A DNA stretch of 64,000 nt from Achatina immaculata (Eukaryota > Mollusca > Gastropoda > Stylommatophora > Achatinidae). This document shows, piece after piece, positions 43,706 to 55,884 of this stretch (positions within the stretch are counted from its first letter, which is position 1; each line of letters begins with the position of its first letter). The position numbers and the translations under genes are program-made. The stretch spans positions 33,712,645 through 33,776,644 of the forward strand of contig CM019707.1 in assembly GCA_009760885.1 (NCBI GenBank), read 5' to 3'. The notes beneath the pieces are model-generated. The model worked only from the letters and a program-made list of their open reading frames with translations. It had not been told where the DNA came from and ran no database searches.

Positions 43706-44795
43706 CATCATAGACTACTGTAAAGCATTAGATAAAGTGAGACACACAGAAATTATAAGAATGATGGAAGACGTCAACATAGATAGGAAAGATCTTAAAC
43801 TCATCAAAAACATATACTGGCAGCAGTCAGCAGCAATGAAGATTGAGAACCAAATAGGAGCATTCCAAGACATAAAATTGGGAGTGAGACAAGGATGTGT
43901 TCTATCTAATGATCTCGTCCGCTTGTACAGCGAAAACATAATGAGATATATAGAGAGCTTGTCGGGAATATCAATTGGCGGGTACAACTTTAACAACGTA
44001 AGATATGCATATGACACAGTTCTGATTGCTAAAAGTGAAGGAGAGCTACAGGCTCTTCTGGACATCGTGGTTCGCGATAGTAAAAGTAAAGATCTCAGCC
44101 CGAATAAAAAGAAGACTGAAGTGATGGTCATCTCAAAGAAAAAAAAATACCACCAAAATGTAGCATTAACATCGATAGCACAGAACTGAAACAAGTTGAT
44201 AGATTCAAGTACTTAGGAACAATTATAACAGCTGATGGGAAATGTCACAACGATATAAAAAGCAGACGTGCTCAGGGCAAATCAGAATTCCAGAAAAGGA
44301 GAAACATCTTGTGTAACAGATCCGTACCAATGGAAACAAGATTCCGAGTACTTAAATGTTACATCGAGCCAATTCTGTTTTATGGATGTGAAGCATGGTC
44401 CATGAATAAGAGAGTACAACGAGAAATGCAGGCCATGGAAATGTGGTTCGTAAGAAGGATGTTGAAGGTACCATGGACAGCTAAGAAAACCAACGAAGAA
44501 GTCTTAAGAGAGGCTGGAGTTAAAAGGCAAATTACAGCAAAGATCAGAGACAGACAAGCGAGATTTGTAGGACATGTTCTGAAAAGAGGAAAATTGGAAC
44601 ACATTGTGGCAACTGGAAAATTGAGGGAAGAAGAGACAGAGGAAAACAGAGAGAGGTTACTGGATGGGCTGTCAATGTGGCTAGGAAGAAAGTCACCGGC
44701 AGATCTCATAATCAAATCTAAAGACAGGGAATTGTGGAGAGAAATGATCGCCTACGCCACGCGGCACGGCACTTGATTGACTGATTGATTGCACC
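43706..44795 (+). mobile_element. LINE family C, copy C1, 3' part
   Basis: RT from IDYCKALDKVRH (43710) with LGVRQGCVLS and a mutated active site RYAYDT in place of YADD, then the C-terminal region 44309-44776 (VPWTAKKTNEEVL, FVGHVLKRGKLE, DGLSMWLGRKSPADL), ending CGGCACTTGATTGACTGATT. The YADD change and a frame shift near 44160 make it inactive. AGAAGCA at 43536-43542 and 44796-44802 is the probable target-site duplication. Confidence 0.9.
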
Positions 44796-44849
44796 AGAAG
44801 CAGTTCTTGTGAAACGGTATCAAACACCTTCATCTATCTGTACTGTACT

Positions 44850-45140
44850 GCAGAAACATCTGCATGATATCACCCAGCAATGCTTCAAAACCAGCCCCGA
44901 ATTAATTTAATGGCCTCAACCACAGAGACAAATCTAATATTTTCTGGTTAGTCATTAAACAATGTCACTCTGATGACATAAGCCGCTTATCGCTTGAGAA
45001 CCGCTGCATCCAGGAATATGAGAGGATACAACCCTATGGCCTAAACACAAAATTCAGCTATACTTAACATTCCCTTTCTTGACAATCATATTACCTCTGT
45101 ACTAAATTCTACTCATTCCTCGTCTGCAACACATATTTCA
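44850..45140. other. No recognisable feature
   Basis: About 290 bases of unique-looking, AT-rich sequence between the minisatellite remnant and R1. Confidence 0.6.
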
Positions 45141-45720
45141 AAACCTCCTCTTTGTATTGCATTACAAACCCTCCACCCCAACCACAGTTACCTATTCCAC
45201 CCACCCTTCTCATGCTAGGTTACCACTGTATCACTCTCTCTCATTTCCTTGATACCCGTCCCTCTTTGCTACCAACCTATCACACATTTAAACATTCTCA
45301 GAACTCTGCCACACACACTACTGGACACAGCTTCTTACAAGTCACAGCTAGGTGCTACTTTTGTTTTAACTTACTGTTTACTGTATGGATGCATCAGCAG
45401 CAGGCCATCTTGCTCACAGCCGAGAGGCCTACAGGAGTGCTGTTAGGGAGGCAAAGTTCCGCAAGGGACATGCAAATGAATGAATTAATGAATTAATGTT
45501 TACTATATCAAATTCACGTGAATTTATAATATATCTTCTTTCTTCTGTATGTTCGTACATGAAAAAGTCCAAACCGAAACGTCAAAACTGTCTGCTCGTT
45601 AATTAATAAAGCTGTTTCTACTGTTTTCTTAAATAGTTTTAACATTTTGTTATTACAGCTTCACTGTAGTGGCGTTGTGTATAGTTATATATCTAAGTTG
45701 TATATGCATACACTAACTAT
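45140..45720 (+). repeat. Dispersed repeat R1, split by LINE B 3' end
   Basis: The left part resembles 20530-20700 (TTACCTATTCCACC, CCTATCACACAT), then CTTACAAGTCACAGCTAGGT. The right part has CCGAAACGTCAAAACTG, CTCGTTAATTAATAAAGCTG and the GTAGTGGCGTTGTGTATAG tail. Confidence 0.75.
45385..45498 (+). mobile_element. LINE family B, copy B7 (terminal ~110 bp)
   Basis: GGATGCATCAGCAGCAGGCC to GCAAGGGACATGCAAATGAA with an (AATG)n-like tail. TGTTTACT-R-TA on both sides (about 45372 and 45497) is the likely target-site duplication. Confidence 0.85.
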
Positions 45721-45759
45721 TCGTGTATCACAAACACCTAGTACTTGGCGCTATATGAA

Positions 45760-45885
45760 CTCGCAAGCTCACATATCTTATCTTATATCCTTCCCGTGCA
45801 GTTAAACGTCACAAGGTAGTTCGCCAATTTTTCCTGTCTTCGGCGAGTCTTTCAACCTCATCAAGGGATTTTATGCCTGACTCAC
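45760..45885 (-). mobile_element. LINE family G, 3' end
   Basis: Reverse complement shares AGACTCGCCGAAGACAGGAA and GGAAGGATATAAGATAAGAT with the insertion at 365-556. Confidence 0.8.
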
Positions 45886-46840
45886 AGACAGCTGAAGTAA
45901 GCTTTTGAACTCCCAATATTTCACAGATGTATGATATAAATTCACAAATTTCTAATACTTCGCCACAGTGAGGTAGAAATATCCTGAATTCCTATGAGTT
46001 CATGAAACTCATGTAAGACATCCAGAACTTCAGTTAAACGTGCAACCTAATCTCAAGGATGCAATGGACTTTTCTTTAAAAAATCAAACAAACAAACAAA
46101 CAAACAAAGCGGGCATGAAAGAAATTCTTGAATGATTTGCAAACATTGTGAATGAGGAATGGGATCAGTGTCAGGAGAGTCATGGGCAACGAATCAACGA
46201 TCGCTGGTGGTGGAGCTTGCAGAAAACACTACCTCCTGATCCGGCGTGTCATATCTGTTTCCTGCACTACTTTAAGAGAATCCAAATATGTGTACTGAAA
46301 TATGAAAATAATGAGAGTGTATGTTCGCATCCTGTATCTTCGCATTTGTATGTCTATATGGAAACTATTTAACCTTCATGTGGCGCTCTGTCACTCAACC
46401 TTATTACTTTTATGGATTTAAATGTCTCTTCTGTATTTTATATATCAGTACTTGACCTCTTCTTACGTAGAGGCCAGGGGCTTGGATACCTGGCTTGTCA
46501 TGTGTCATGTCATTCATGACAGCCAATAAAACAAGGCTGACCTAGCAGTCTTGACTCTTGTCGTACCGAGCGGTAACCAGGTGACTCATTAAGTGTTCGT
46601 CCCTAGGATCATTCTTTGGTCATGATTATAAAGAGCAGAAGTACTGGTTCTTCTTTATTCTAATCATCATCGTCATAATCGTCATCATAATCATCGTCAT
46701 CATCATCATCATCATTGTTTTATCTTGGTGTGCATGTACCAGGAAATAGGAAGATTTATGATAATCGCTTCTCACATGACCGTTGCGGTCACTACGAGAG
46801 CAGAAAAATTCTTGGTGCAAGCGAGGGGTGTTTATATAGA
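45886..46840. other. No recognisable gene
   Basis: Contains (CAAA)n near 46087 and a (CAT)n run at 46665-46716. No conserved motif seen. Confidence 0.5.
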
Positions 46841-46844
46841 TGAA

Positions 46845-47110
46845 AAACTAGCAGCCAATCCTTGTCAGAACTGGATATTACAAAAACATGATTATATTAC
46901 CTTTATCAGAACTGGATATGACAAAAACATGGTTAGATGACCTATATCAGACCTGGATATGACAAAAACGTGGATAGATGACCTTTATCAGAACTGGATG
47001 TTAAAAAAAAAAAACATAGATGACCCTTGTCAGAACCGGATTTTTAAAAAAAAACGTTTAGATGACCTTGTCAGAAATGGATATTGAAAATAAAACCTGC
47101 GGACGACCAT
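46845..47110. repeat. Degenerate minisatellite, ~40 bp period
   Basis: Five or six copies of CTTTATCAGAACTGGATATG with ACAAAAACATGG, decaying rightward. 47111-47840 shows nothing recognisable. Confidence 0.85.
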
Positions 47111-47844
47111 TTTTAAAAATTGATATTAGAAGAAAGATTTGTGATCGATCCGGTTTTAATGGATCTCTTTTTTATTAGACAGGTAGACGAAACCCGCTTG
47201 AATTTTCTATAGAAACAAACAAACGCAGGAAGAAACAAACACAAAAGACAAGTAGATGAACCGTGTTAGAATTCGATATTTTAAAAAAAATTGCTAGAAC
47301 TGGATATAAAATGAACTGGCCAGACGACCAGTATTACAATATGGATAAAAGTCGCAACCTGTTCTAGAATTAGACTTAAAAGAAAAGTAAAACCAGGTGT
47401 AGTGAACAAGTAAGAAGACAGGTAGATGATGTAGATATAACATTACTGGAGAAACAAAGCTATTCAAGAATGAAGATTGCGATGTAATGACAGCGGGTTA
47501 GAAAATAAGGATACAAAAAAACAATAACAAATAAAATGATTATAAATCATAATACTTCATAGCTCCATAAAACTTCCGCCGTGATGGAGTTTTTCTCGAA
47601 TGTATCCACATGTTGACGACATAATTTTTGTTTCCAGGTAAATGGTGTATACCTGAAGATTTTTCGCTTGGACTCTAGTTGATTTCATATGCAAGGCGAC
47701 ACCAAGGCAGAGAAAAATGTATGACAGACATCTTGATTGAACTTTTGAGGAAAAGGCTGACAAAGAATACTTATGTGACTGACAGTATTTCCTGGTTTAT
47801 GAAGGACAGTTGAAATAATATTATGTACAAACCTGGCGGGAAAG

Positions 47845-48700
47845 TCATCATCATCATCAGGTGCCGTGCCGACTGGCGTTGGATATTATGCTTCTTCAGA
47901 GTACATGATGCTTCATGCAGGCCATCAGTTCAGTTGGTGATCTCCTCTCACACCATCTCGTCAGACTGTCCAGTATCATTTCTCTTGGTCTTCTCCTGGC
48001 TCTTCTATACCTCCTGTTATAATATTTTCAATGCCCCGTCTTCTCATTGCATGTCTTATGAAAGTACATCGTCTCTCTTTTATTTTTTGACAAGATTTTT
48101 TTTGTCTCTCTAGTTCTTCTTAAACATTCTCCATTAGTTATTTTTCTGTCTAGAGAAAAACATATTTATTCTTCTAATAAACCACATTTCTGTTGCTTCC
48201 AATGAATTTTGTGCAGATCTGCCTGTTGTCCACGATTCACTTCTATATAACAAGATAGGTTCAATATAGCATTTTAGGACTCTAACATTCATTGATAAGG
48301 ATGTGTTGCATAATATGTTTCTCACTCTCTGAAATGCAGTCTTTACTTGGTCTATTATGTTCTTAATTTCTGTTCTGCATTTCCCATCTGAAGTTATTAC
48401 TGCTCCAAGGTATTTGAATTTCTGCACCTGCTTTAGAGTAGTTCTATTTAATTTTATACTGCATGTTTTTGGATTCTGTTTCTTAGATATAACCATAGTC
48501 TCTGTCTTTTTCATGTTTAAAGTAAGGCCTTTCTGTTCACTTTACTTGACGACTTTATCCAAAGATTTTGCAGGTCTTGTTGGATCTCAGCTATCAGTAT
48601 TGTGTCGTCAGCATACTGAAGGTTGTTAATATTGTAGTCCACTACTTTCATACCTGGTTCTGTAACGATCGTTCTTAGAATATTCTCACTGTACACAGGA
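47845..48700 (-). mobile_element. LINE family A, copy A5
   Basis: From the RT (NINNLQYADDTILIAE near 48600-48650) through ETMVISKKQN, ITSDGKCRTEI and the C-terminal region to the (CAT)n tail at 47849-47860. Frame shifts and a deletion near 48010 are visible. 5' truncated at the R1 copy. Confidence 0.88.
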
Positions 48701-48985
48701 AAAAAACTCTGGAAAAAAGTAAGAACAGCTTTATTACTTAACGGGAACACAGTTGTGACGTTTCGGTTTGCACTTTAACCATGCAAAAACACAGGAACGA
48801 AGAAATAGAGAGAGAGAGAGAGAGAGAAGATAAATATAACTTCACATGAATGCTATGTAAAAAATAGGAATGGAAAAAAATAGAATAAAATAAAATGTCA
48901 CTTAGCTGTGACTTGTAAGAAGCTGTGACATCTTCTTATCGCAGTTTTACCGCAGTGGCTTCGTGTATAGTTTTATATTTAGTTT
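48700..48985 (-). repeat. Dispersed repeat R1
   Basis: Minus-strand copy between two LINEs: CAGCTTTATTACTTAACGGG, GAAATAGAGAGAGAGAGAG, CACTTAGCTGTGACTTGTAA and GCAGTGGCTTCGTGTATAG. Confidence 0.78.
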
Positions 48986-51900
48986 TACATACTTCTCAAT
49001 CAATCCAGTGCCATGCTGCGTGGCGCAGGCGATCATTTCTATCCACATTTCCCTGTCTTTAGACTTTATTGTGAGATCCGCCGGTGACTTTCTTCCTAGC
49101 CACACTGACAGCCCATCCAATAACTTCTCTCTCAGTCTTACTCTGTCTATTCTTCCCTCAATTTTTCCAGTTGCCACAATGCGTTCCAATTTTCCTCTTC
49201 TCAGAAAATGTCCTACAAATCTCGTTTGTCTGCCTCTGATCTTTCCTGTACTTTGTCTTTTAACTTTAGACTCTCTTAAAACTTCTTCGTTGGTTTTCTT
49301 AGCTGTCAATGGTAACCTCAACATCCTTCTTATGAACCACATTTCCATTGCCTCCATTTCTCGCTGTACTCTCTTATTCATGGACCATGGTTCACATCCA
49401 TAAAGCGAAATTGGCTCTATGTAACATTTAAGTACTCAGAATCTTGTTTCCATTGATATGGATCTGTTGCACAAGATGTTTCTCATTTTCTGGAATGCTG
49501 ACTTGGCCTGAACACGACTGTTTTTTTTTATTTCGTTGTGACATTTCCTATCAGCTGTTATAATTGTTCCTAAGTACTTGAATCTATCAACTTGTTTCAG
49601 TTCTGTGTAATGTTACATTTTGGTGGTATTATTCTCTTTGAGATGACCATCACTTCAGTCTTCTTTTTATTCAGGCTGAGACCTTTACTTTTGCTTCCAC
49701 GAACCACGACGTCCAGAAGAGCCTGTAGCTCCCCTTCACTTTTAGCAATCAGAACTGTGTCGTCTGCATATCTTACGTTGTTAAGGTTGTACCCGTCAAT
49801 TGATATTCCTGGCAAGCTCTCTATATTTCTCATTATGTTTTCGCTGTACAAGGAGAAGAGGTCAGGAGATAGAACACATCCTTGTCTCACTCCCAATTTT
49901 GTGTCTTGGAATACTCCTATTTGGTTCTCAACCTTCATTGCTGCTAGTTGCTGCCAGTATATGTTTTTGATGAGTTTCAGATCTTTCCCATCTATGTTGA
50001 TGTCTTCTATCATTCTTATAATTTCTGTGTGTCTCACTTTATCGAATGCTTTACAGTAGTCTATGAACCATAAGTATAGGTCCGTCTTTACTTCTATTGA
50101 TCTTTCCATCAATGTTCTCAATATATACATGACATTATTTGTGCCTTCTCCTTCGACGAAGCCGCACTGTTCTTCAGCGATTTCTGGTTTTATTTTGCCC
50201 CTGACTCTTCTCATGACAATACGAAGCAGGATTTTGGTAACATGGCTCATAAGACTAATGGTTCGATGGTCTTCACATTCAACTGCACCTTGTTTCATTG
50301 GTGGGGCAATGAAAACTGATTGTATAAGGTCTGATTGGACATAGTTACTGTTATAGATGTCATTCAGAAATCTGGTAATTATTTCTATGCCAAGCTTTCC
50401 TAATGCTTCCAATTCTTCCTTGGTGATTTTATCTGGTCCTGGTGCTTTGTTGTTCTTCGTGTTTTTTATGGCTTCTTCCACTTCTGCTTTTAATATGTGA
50501 GGCCCTTCATTATTATTCCGTATATTTATTTCGCCTCTATTGTCCTCATAGAGTTCTCTAATGTATTCGCACCACAGTTCCATTATTTCATCTCTATCCA
50601 TTATTGTATGCCCCATCTTTGACTTCAGGCAACCAGTCTTTGCTATGCCCCATTGTTTGTTAACTCCTTTATTTGTTTGTACGTACCTCTTGTGTTTCCA
50701 TGATGGTGTGTCTCTATTTCATCACATTCCATATTTAGCCAGTCTTCTTTAGCTTTATTGCATTTGTGTCTTATTTCTTTATTTATTTTGTCATATTCAT
50801 CTTTATCGTCCTAAAGACTTCTTCTCCGATCTATTAGTTGCAATATTTCTTCTGTCATCCACCCCTGTTTAGCGTGTCTTTTATTTGGAGGTAGGATTTC
50901 GATAGATGTTTGCTGAATAGAGTCTTTAAGCATATTCCATTGTTCATCAATCGTTTCAATCTTCTCTATAGCATTATACCTATTATGTACTATGGTCTTA
51001 TATTATTCTTGTATTGCCTTATCTTTCCGTAACAGCTCTGTATTTAGTTCTTTGTATTTAGCTGCTACCTTTAACCTCTATATCATGATTCTCACTTTTT
51101 CTACAACTTGGATGTGGTCACTGTTGCAGTCTGCGCTTGGTCTTGTTTTCACGGATATTAGTGAGTTCCTGAATCTTCCCTTGACCATAATGTAATCTAT
51201 CTGGTTACGTACGTTATTATTTGGGATTTTCCGTGTCCATAGTCACCTTGGGTGTTGCTGAAATCAAATATTTCCTATTATCATTTTATTCTTTTCTGCC
51301 CACTCAATCAACATTTCTCCTCTTTTGTTTCTGATACATAGTCTATACTTGATAATAGCTTCATTGTCTTGTTCAGTCCCTACTTTCGCGTTTAAATCAC
51401 CCAGCACAAAGTTTACTTCCCATGGTTTGCACTGTTTCATTGCCATGTCCAGACTGTTGTAAAATTCTTTTATCTCATCATCAGAACTTTGTGAAGTTGG
51501 TGCATATACTTGGATGAGATTTGTGTCTATTGGGTGGCCCCGTAATTTAACCATTAACACTCTGTCCGATATGCACCAGAAACCTTTTACGGTTCTTGCT
51601 GTCTTCTTATCCAATATTATGCTACCTCCATTTCTACACTGGTTTTCCCCGGATATATTATCTTGAAGTCTTTATAATCTCTGCTTCCTGCTCCAGTCCA
51701 TCTCATTTCACATAAACCAAGTGTGCTAATTTCCATTCTTTTCATTTCTTGTTCGATGTTTTCCAGTTTTCCATTTTCTGTTAGTGTTCTAATGTTCCAT
51801 GTTGCAACTACTGTGGTATTACTTGTGTATTCTTTGCCTACAGTAGTTGGATGGTGATCTGGTATCACCTGTCGCACGTGATAGTCCCTACCGGACGAGG

Positions 51901-52110
51901 TGTTCCACTGGAATCCCCATTAACTTCGTTATTATTCATACAATTGTGGATTGTCATGATTGTTCTTGGGACTGTACAGTGTTGGTTTCCCCTTGCCTTC
52001 CACAGGTTTGTTTATGATTTACTCCACTAGCCTCTGACTCTGGCCAGAGCCTACCCTACAAGGCAGCAGGGGGTTTGAAATCAGAGTTTTCTTTCTCCTA
52101 GATGAGCTAC
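48960..52110 (-). mobile_element. LINE family C, copy C2, nearly complete
   Basis: About 3.1 kb. A 5' leader (about 51890-52110) precedes an APE-type endonuclease: VVATWNIRTLTENGKLENIE at about 51810, LCEMRWTGAG, then IQVYAPTSQSSDDE and VLGDLNAKVGTEQ in 51264-51614. The RT is intact over 339 codons (49597-50616), with EEQCGFVEGEGTNN, KLGVRQGCVLSPDLFSLYSE and RYADDTVLIAK. The C-terminal region is 48947-49440 with DGLSVWLGRKSPADL. Frame shifts separate the blocks, so it is inactive, but it is the best template of the family here. Confidence 0.92.
49597..50616 (-). pseudogene. Reverse transcriptase part of LINE C2
   Basis: 339-codon open frame. It starts just after the linker (WCEYIRELYEDNRGE), covers RT with the motifs FIDYCKAFDKVRH, VRQGCVLSPDLFSLYSENI and RYADDTVLIAK, and ends at VISKRIIPPKC. 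The catalytic YADD is kept, unlike in copy C1. Upstream endonuclease and downstream C-terminus are in other frames, so the full polyprotein is broken. Confidence 0.88.
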
Positions 52111-52960
52111 CAACCAAGACTAACGAGTCTCATCTACCCGAAGAGTCTGGTTTTCAGACGCCAGATACTCGCCTTTCGCCCCTTCTCCTGTCAGTTTAAA
52201 CAGTTCCGCCACGAGACGGCCAGGAGCTGGACTTGGACTGTCATAAGCTATTTGAGATGCACACCTAGGAGACATTTAATTGAAGTGGAGAGCTTATCCT
52301 CCACCCCACCTCCGGCTATTACAGCCCTTAGAACCACATACTTCTATGCTAATTATTCGGCTAGATCTGTGATCATTCTATTTTTCTGTATTTCATTCTT
52401 TTAATTTTGCTATATTGCCATTGATGGTACATATTACATTGCTATTGATCTTCTATTACCTCTATAGTTTTAGGGGTACAAGTATATATAAAACTAAATA
52501 TATAAATATACGCAAAGTCACTGCAGTAAATATGTGACAACAAAATGCTGAAACGAAATTATTTAAAACAAAAATAGATAAAGAAGTGAGAGATAAGAGA
52601 AACGAGAGGCATCTTGTGCCCCTTTTTCTTAAAGGAGAGTACTAAACCAGCTAAATGATTAATTTTTAATGTTTTTATATGTTCTCTTGCTTTTGTATGT
52701 GATCCTTGAAAAAAGACATTTGCCGAAATATTGGATTTTTGTATGCTCTTCATTTACATGGTCCCATCTTACTTTCTGTCACTCTCGCCCATGCCCTCTT
52801 TCCTCGCTCTTTCTATCTTTTCTTGCAAAACTGAAACATACACCTCTGTCTATCTTTATTGCGGAAATACAAGTAGGACAGTTTTATTAATTAATAAATA
52901 GCTGATAAATAAAGCTGATACTACTCTTGTTTTACACAGTATAATTCTCTATTTACCTCA
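52111..52960. other. Possible LINE C leader remainder, then R1-like end
   Basis: 52111-52340 may still belong to the LINE leader. 52450-52560 and 52860-52940 carry R1-like words (CACTGCAGTAAATATGTGAC, AATAAAGCTGATACTACTCT). The middle is unremarkable. Confidence 0.4.
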
Positions 52961-52977
52961 GCTTGTAGTGCTTTCAC

Positions 52978-53475
52978 TATCACTGCTACTACTAAATTAA
53001 CTACTTTGACCACTGCTACTAATATCTATACTACTTCCACTACTGGTAATACTAGGTATACTACTTTCGCCACTGCTACTACTAGGTTTACTACTTTCAC
53101 CACTGCTACTGCTAAGTATACTACTTTCACCACTGCTACTTCTAAGTATACTACTTTCACCACTGCTACTGCTAAGTATACTACTTTCACCACTGCTACT
53201 GCTAAGTATACTACTTTCACCACTGCTACTGCTAAGTTTACTACTTTCACCACTGCTACTTCTAAGTATACTGCTTTCACCACTGCTACTACTAAGTATA
53301 CTACTTTCACCACTGCTACTGCTAAGTATACTACTTTCACCGCTGCTACTACTAAGTATACTACTTTCACCACTGCTACTACTAAGTATACTACTTCCAT
53401 CACTGCTACTACTAAGTATACTACTTTCACCTCTGCTACTACTAAGTATACTACTTTCACCACTTTTACTAATTT
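52978..53475. repeat. Minisatellite, 30 bp period, about 16 copies
   Basis: Units contain ACTACTTTCACCACTGCTAC with GCT/ACT/TCT variants. Reads as Thr-rich on plus and Val-rich on minus; both frames are by-products of the period. Confidence 0.95.
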
Positions 53476-53574
53476 AACTTATTCACCTTCTGCTGCTAGC
53501 TACTACTGTTACTTCGTTTACTACAACAATTACAATTACTGCTGCTGTTACTAATTCTCTTCCTCCTTCTACTT

Positions 53575-53885
53575 CAAAGAACAAATATATCCATACTACA
53601 AGAACTTAATATTGAAGAAGGTTGGCTAGTAAAGAGGATTAAAAAGAGAAAACTTAAATCTTTTGGACATATTAAACGTAATGATAATTTAGAGAAGACC
53701 GTCTTAGAATTGTACATAATGAGAAAAAAGAAAGAGGAAAACCAAGGAGAAGATGGCTCTATGACATCGTTAATAATCTGCAAATGGATGTATCAGCAAC
53801 AGTGCATCTTGCTTACAACTGAGAGGCCTACAGGAGTGCTGTTAGGGAGGCAAAGTTCCGCAAGGGACATGCAAATGACTGACTG
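53575..53885 (+). mobile_element. LINE family B, copy B6 (3' end)
   Basis: LVKRIKKRKLKSFGHIKRND, then degraded GRPR region and terminal GCAAAGTTCCGCAAGGGACA with an (AATG/ACTG)n tail. Confidence 0.87.
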
Positions 53886-54149
53886 ACCTTCTACTCCAAT
53901 TATTATTATTATTGCTACTCCTACTATTACTACTAATACAATATCTCCTGCTGACATATTACATGTTTTTTACTACTGTTAGTACTGATGCTGCTTCCAC
54001 TATAACAGCAGCTATTACTTCTACAACTGCTGCTACTACTAAATTTAATTTAATTTAAAACCTTGGACTAGATAAAGTTGTATCTGTGCCGGAAAACAAG
54101 CATTTTGAGCGACTTAATGAATATGCTTTTGGTCAAACACCATAAGAAA

Positions 54150-54475
54150 TAACATCTTATTAGCAGAAATGCAGATGAAACCACTGACAACATTTATTGA
54201 GGAAAGACGCTGGCGATGGTTGGGACATGTGCTCCGAATGACTGACAACTCACTACCAAAAATAGCACTAAGATGGACACCACAGGGGAACAGAAGTAAG
54301 GGTAGACCAAAAGAGACATGGAGAAGAACAACAGAGAGGATGTTGAGCAATAGAGGGCTCACCTGGGCAAGAGCAGAAAAAAAGGCGAAGGACAGGCATT
54401 TGTGGAAAACCCTTGCGGAAGCCCCATGTGCCCTGGGCACTTAAGGTTCAGAGAGAGAGAGAGAGAGAGAGAATA
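54150..54475 (+). mobile_element. LINE family D, copy D1 (3' end)
   Basis: 91-codon open frame with FIEERRWRWLGHVLRMTDN, ALRWTPQGNRSKGRPKETW and GLTWARAEKKAKDRHLW, the intact C-terminal end of a LINE ORF. Ends in (GA)n at 54452-54472. Confidence 0.88.
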
Positions 54476-54900
54476 TGCTAAGGCAAACTCAACCTGCTGG
54501 AATCCCCGCACATGACACAGAGCCACGTACTGACTTTCATTTTTGCACCAGGCCATGCAAATGTCAGAGGAAACAAAAGAGCAGGTCAGCTGGCTGACTC
54601 AGCTGTCATGAAGGAAGGCCAGGCAATGGATCAAGCAGGCAACGTCAGAAGCTGGTTAAACAAAGGATTTGACTGACAAGTGTGAACCATCGTTGCTGTC
54701 AAGAATGAAGGAGTTAAAGGGTTAAACTTGTAGCAAAACATGAACGAAGCTCCAGAAGGGTGGGCAGTCAACATAGGATGGGTGTAATCGCTTTATTAGG
54801 CGCTGAACATCAAGGACATATTGAAGTGGAGATCAGAGCACCTGTGGATGCGTTCGGACTGTCTGGATGAGGCTGCTTTCTGGTTACCTAATCTAATGAT
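54476..54900 (+). mobile_element. LINE fragment with RNase H end
   Basis: Encodes FAPGHANVRGNKRAGQLADS and then GQAMDQAGNV, the RNase H C-terminal motif of another LINE, similar in kind to 22370-22570. Decayed. It directly follows copy D1. Confidence 0.65.
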
Positions 54901-55119
54901 TGTCGTTTTCTCATCGTTTTAAACAGTGGTCTTCAAGTATTTAGAAATCTGGTGTTTACGGCGGCTGATTCATGCACTTTTGATCATCAAGTTTTGCGTC
55001 CCTGAAGCAAAACCTCGATTTCGTTTTTTTTTTCTTCTATGTTGGTGATTTGGTTTCATATCTTCCTTTCTGAGGGCATGTGCCAACCTAGTTCTCCCGG
55101 AATGTTTAATTCTGCTTCT

Positions 55120-55345
55120 GCTGCTGCTTCTTCCTCTTCTTCTTCTCCTTCACTGAAACTGCGAGCTTCTTCTTCCTCATCTTCTTCTCCTTCTGTGAAA
55201 CTGCGAGCTTCTTCTTCCTCTTCTTCTTCTCCTTCACTGAAACTGCGAGCTTCTTCTTCCTCATCTTCTTCTCCTTCACTGAAACTGCGAGCTTCTTCTT
55301 CTTCCTCATCTTCTTCTCCTTCACTGAAACTGCGAGCTTGATGTT
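55120..55345. repeat. Minisatellite, ~42 bp period, 5 copies
   Basis: Units contain CTTCACTGAAACTGCGAGCT plus CTTCTTCCTCAT. The unit equals the end of the neighbouring signal-peptide reading frame. Confidence 0.93.
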
Positions 55346-55408
55346 CTCTGCAGCCGAGGCGGCGAGGAAGCTGAGACACAGTGCGATATGGAACTGGGAA
55401 CCGGTTAC
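55310..55408 (-). CDS. Possible first exon with signal peptide, second gene
   Basis: ATG at 55408 in a fair start context (AAGAATGG) opens MATVTGSQFHIALCLSFLAA followed by SAAENIKLAVS, a convincing signal peptide with a cleavage site near SAA. A donor-like TCA|GTGAAG follows in phase 0, just where the minisatellite begins; the exact end is uncertain. No matching downstream exon was found on the minus strand, and it is not needed by the chitin-binding gene, which has its own signal exon. It may be a separate secreted-protein gene or a chance frame. Confidence 0.4.
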
Positions 55409-55439
55409 AGTCGCCATTCTTCCAGCCTCTGTATGCACC

Positions 55440-55570
55440 TAAGAAGTCAGGGGACGTGCAATACTTCTTTAGCAGACTCCACCGCCATTAGGACTATAGT
55501 GATCCCTGCTCAGTTAGCCAGGCGAGACTTGTTATTGTGTGTACCAACGGAGAGGGTGTGAAAGATCACT
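55440..55570 (-). repeat. Dispersed repeat R2
   Basis: Reverse complement of the 8170-8290 sequence with about 80 percent agreement by eye (GGTGGAGTCTGCTAAAGAAG). 55571-55880 has nothing recognisable. Confidence 0.6.
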
Positions 55571-55884
55571 CGAGGCTGACCGGGTGTACGACAGTGGGAA
55601 GAGCGTCATCGTTCACGTGATCCGGGGGTGGCAGGTCATAAATATATTTCGAGGAAAGAGCCGAAGAAAGGAGTTGAGCTAGAGGACATGGCGGGGCAAG
55701 TCAGTCTCGTCTGTGTTGTGATTTATATGGAATACTTCGCCTCAGCCGTCCTCATATTGTGTGTTCATGTGCAGAATATGCATGTTGAATTCACGATCTC
55801 TGTGATTCATGATGATTATTGTTCTATTGAATGGTACGTGTTGATGCCATAATGTTGTTAATTCATGTAGATATTATATGTGTT

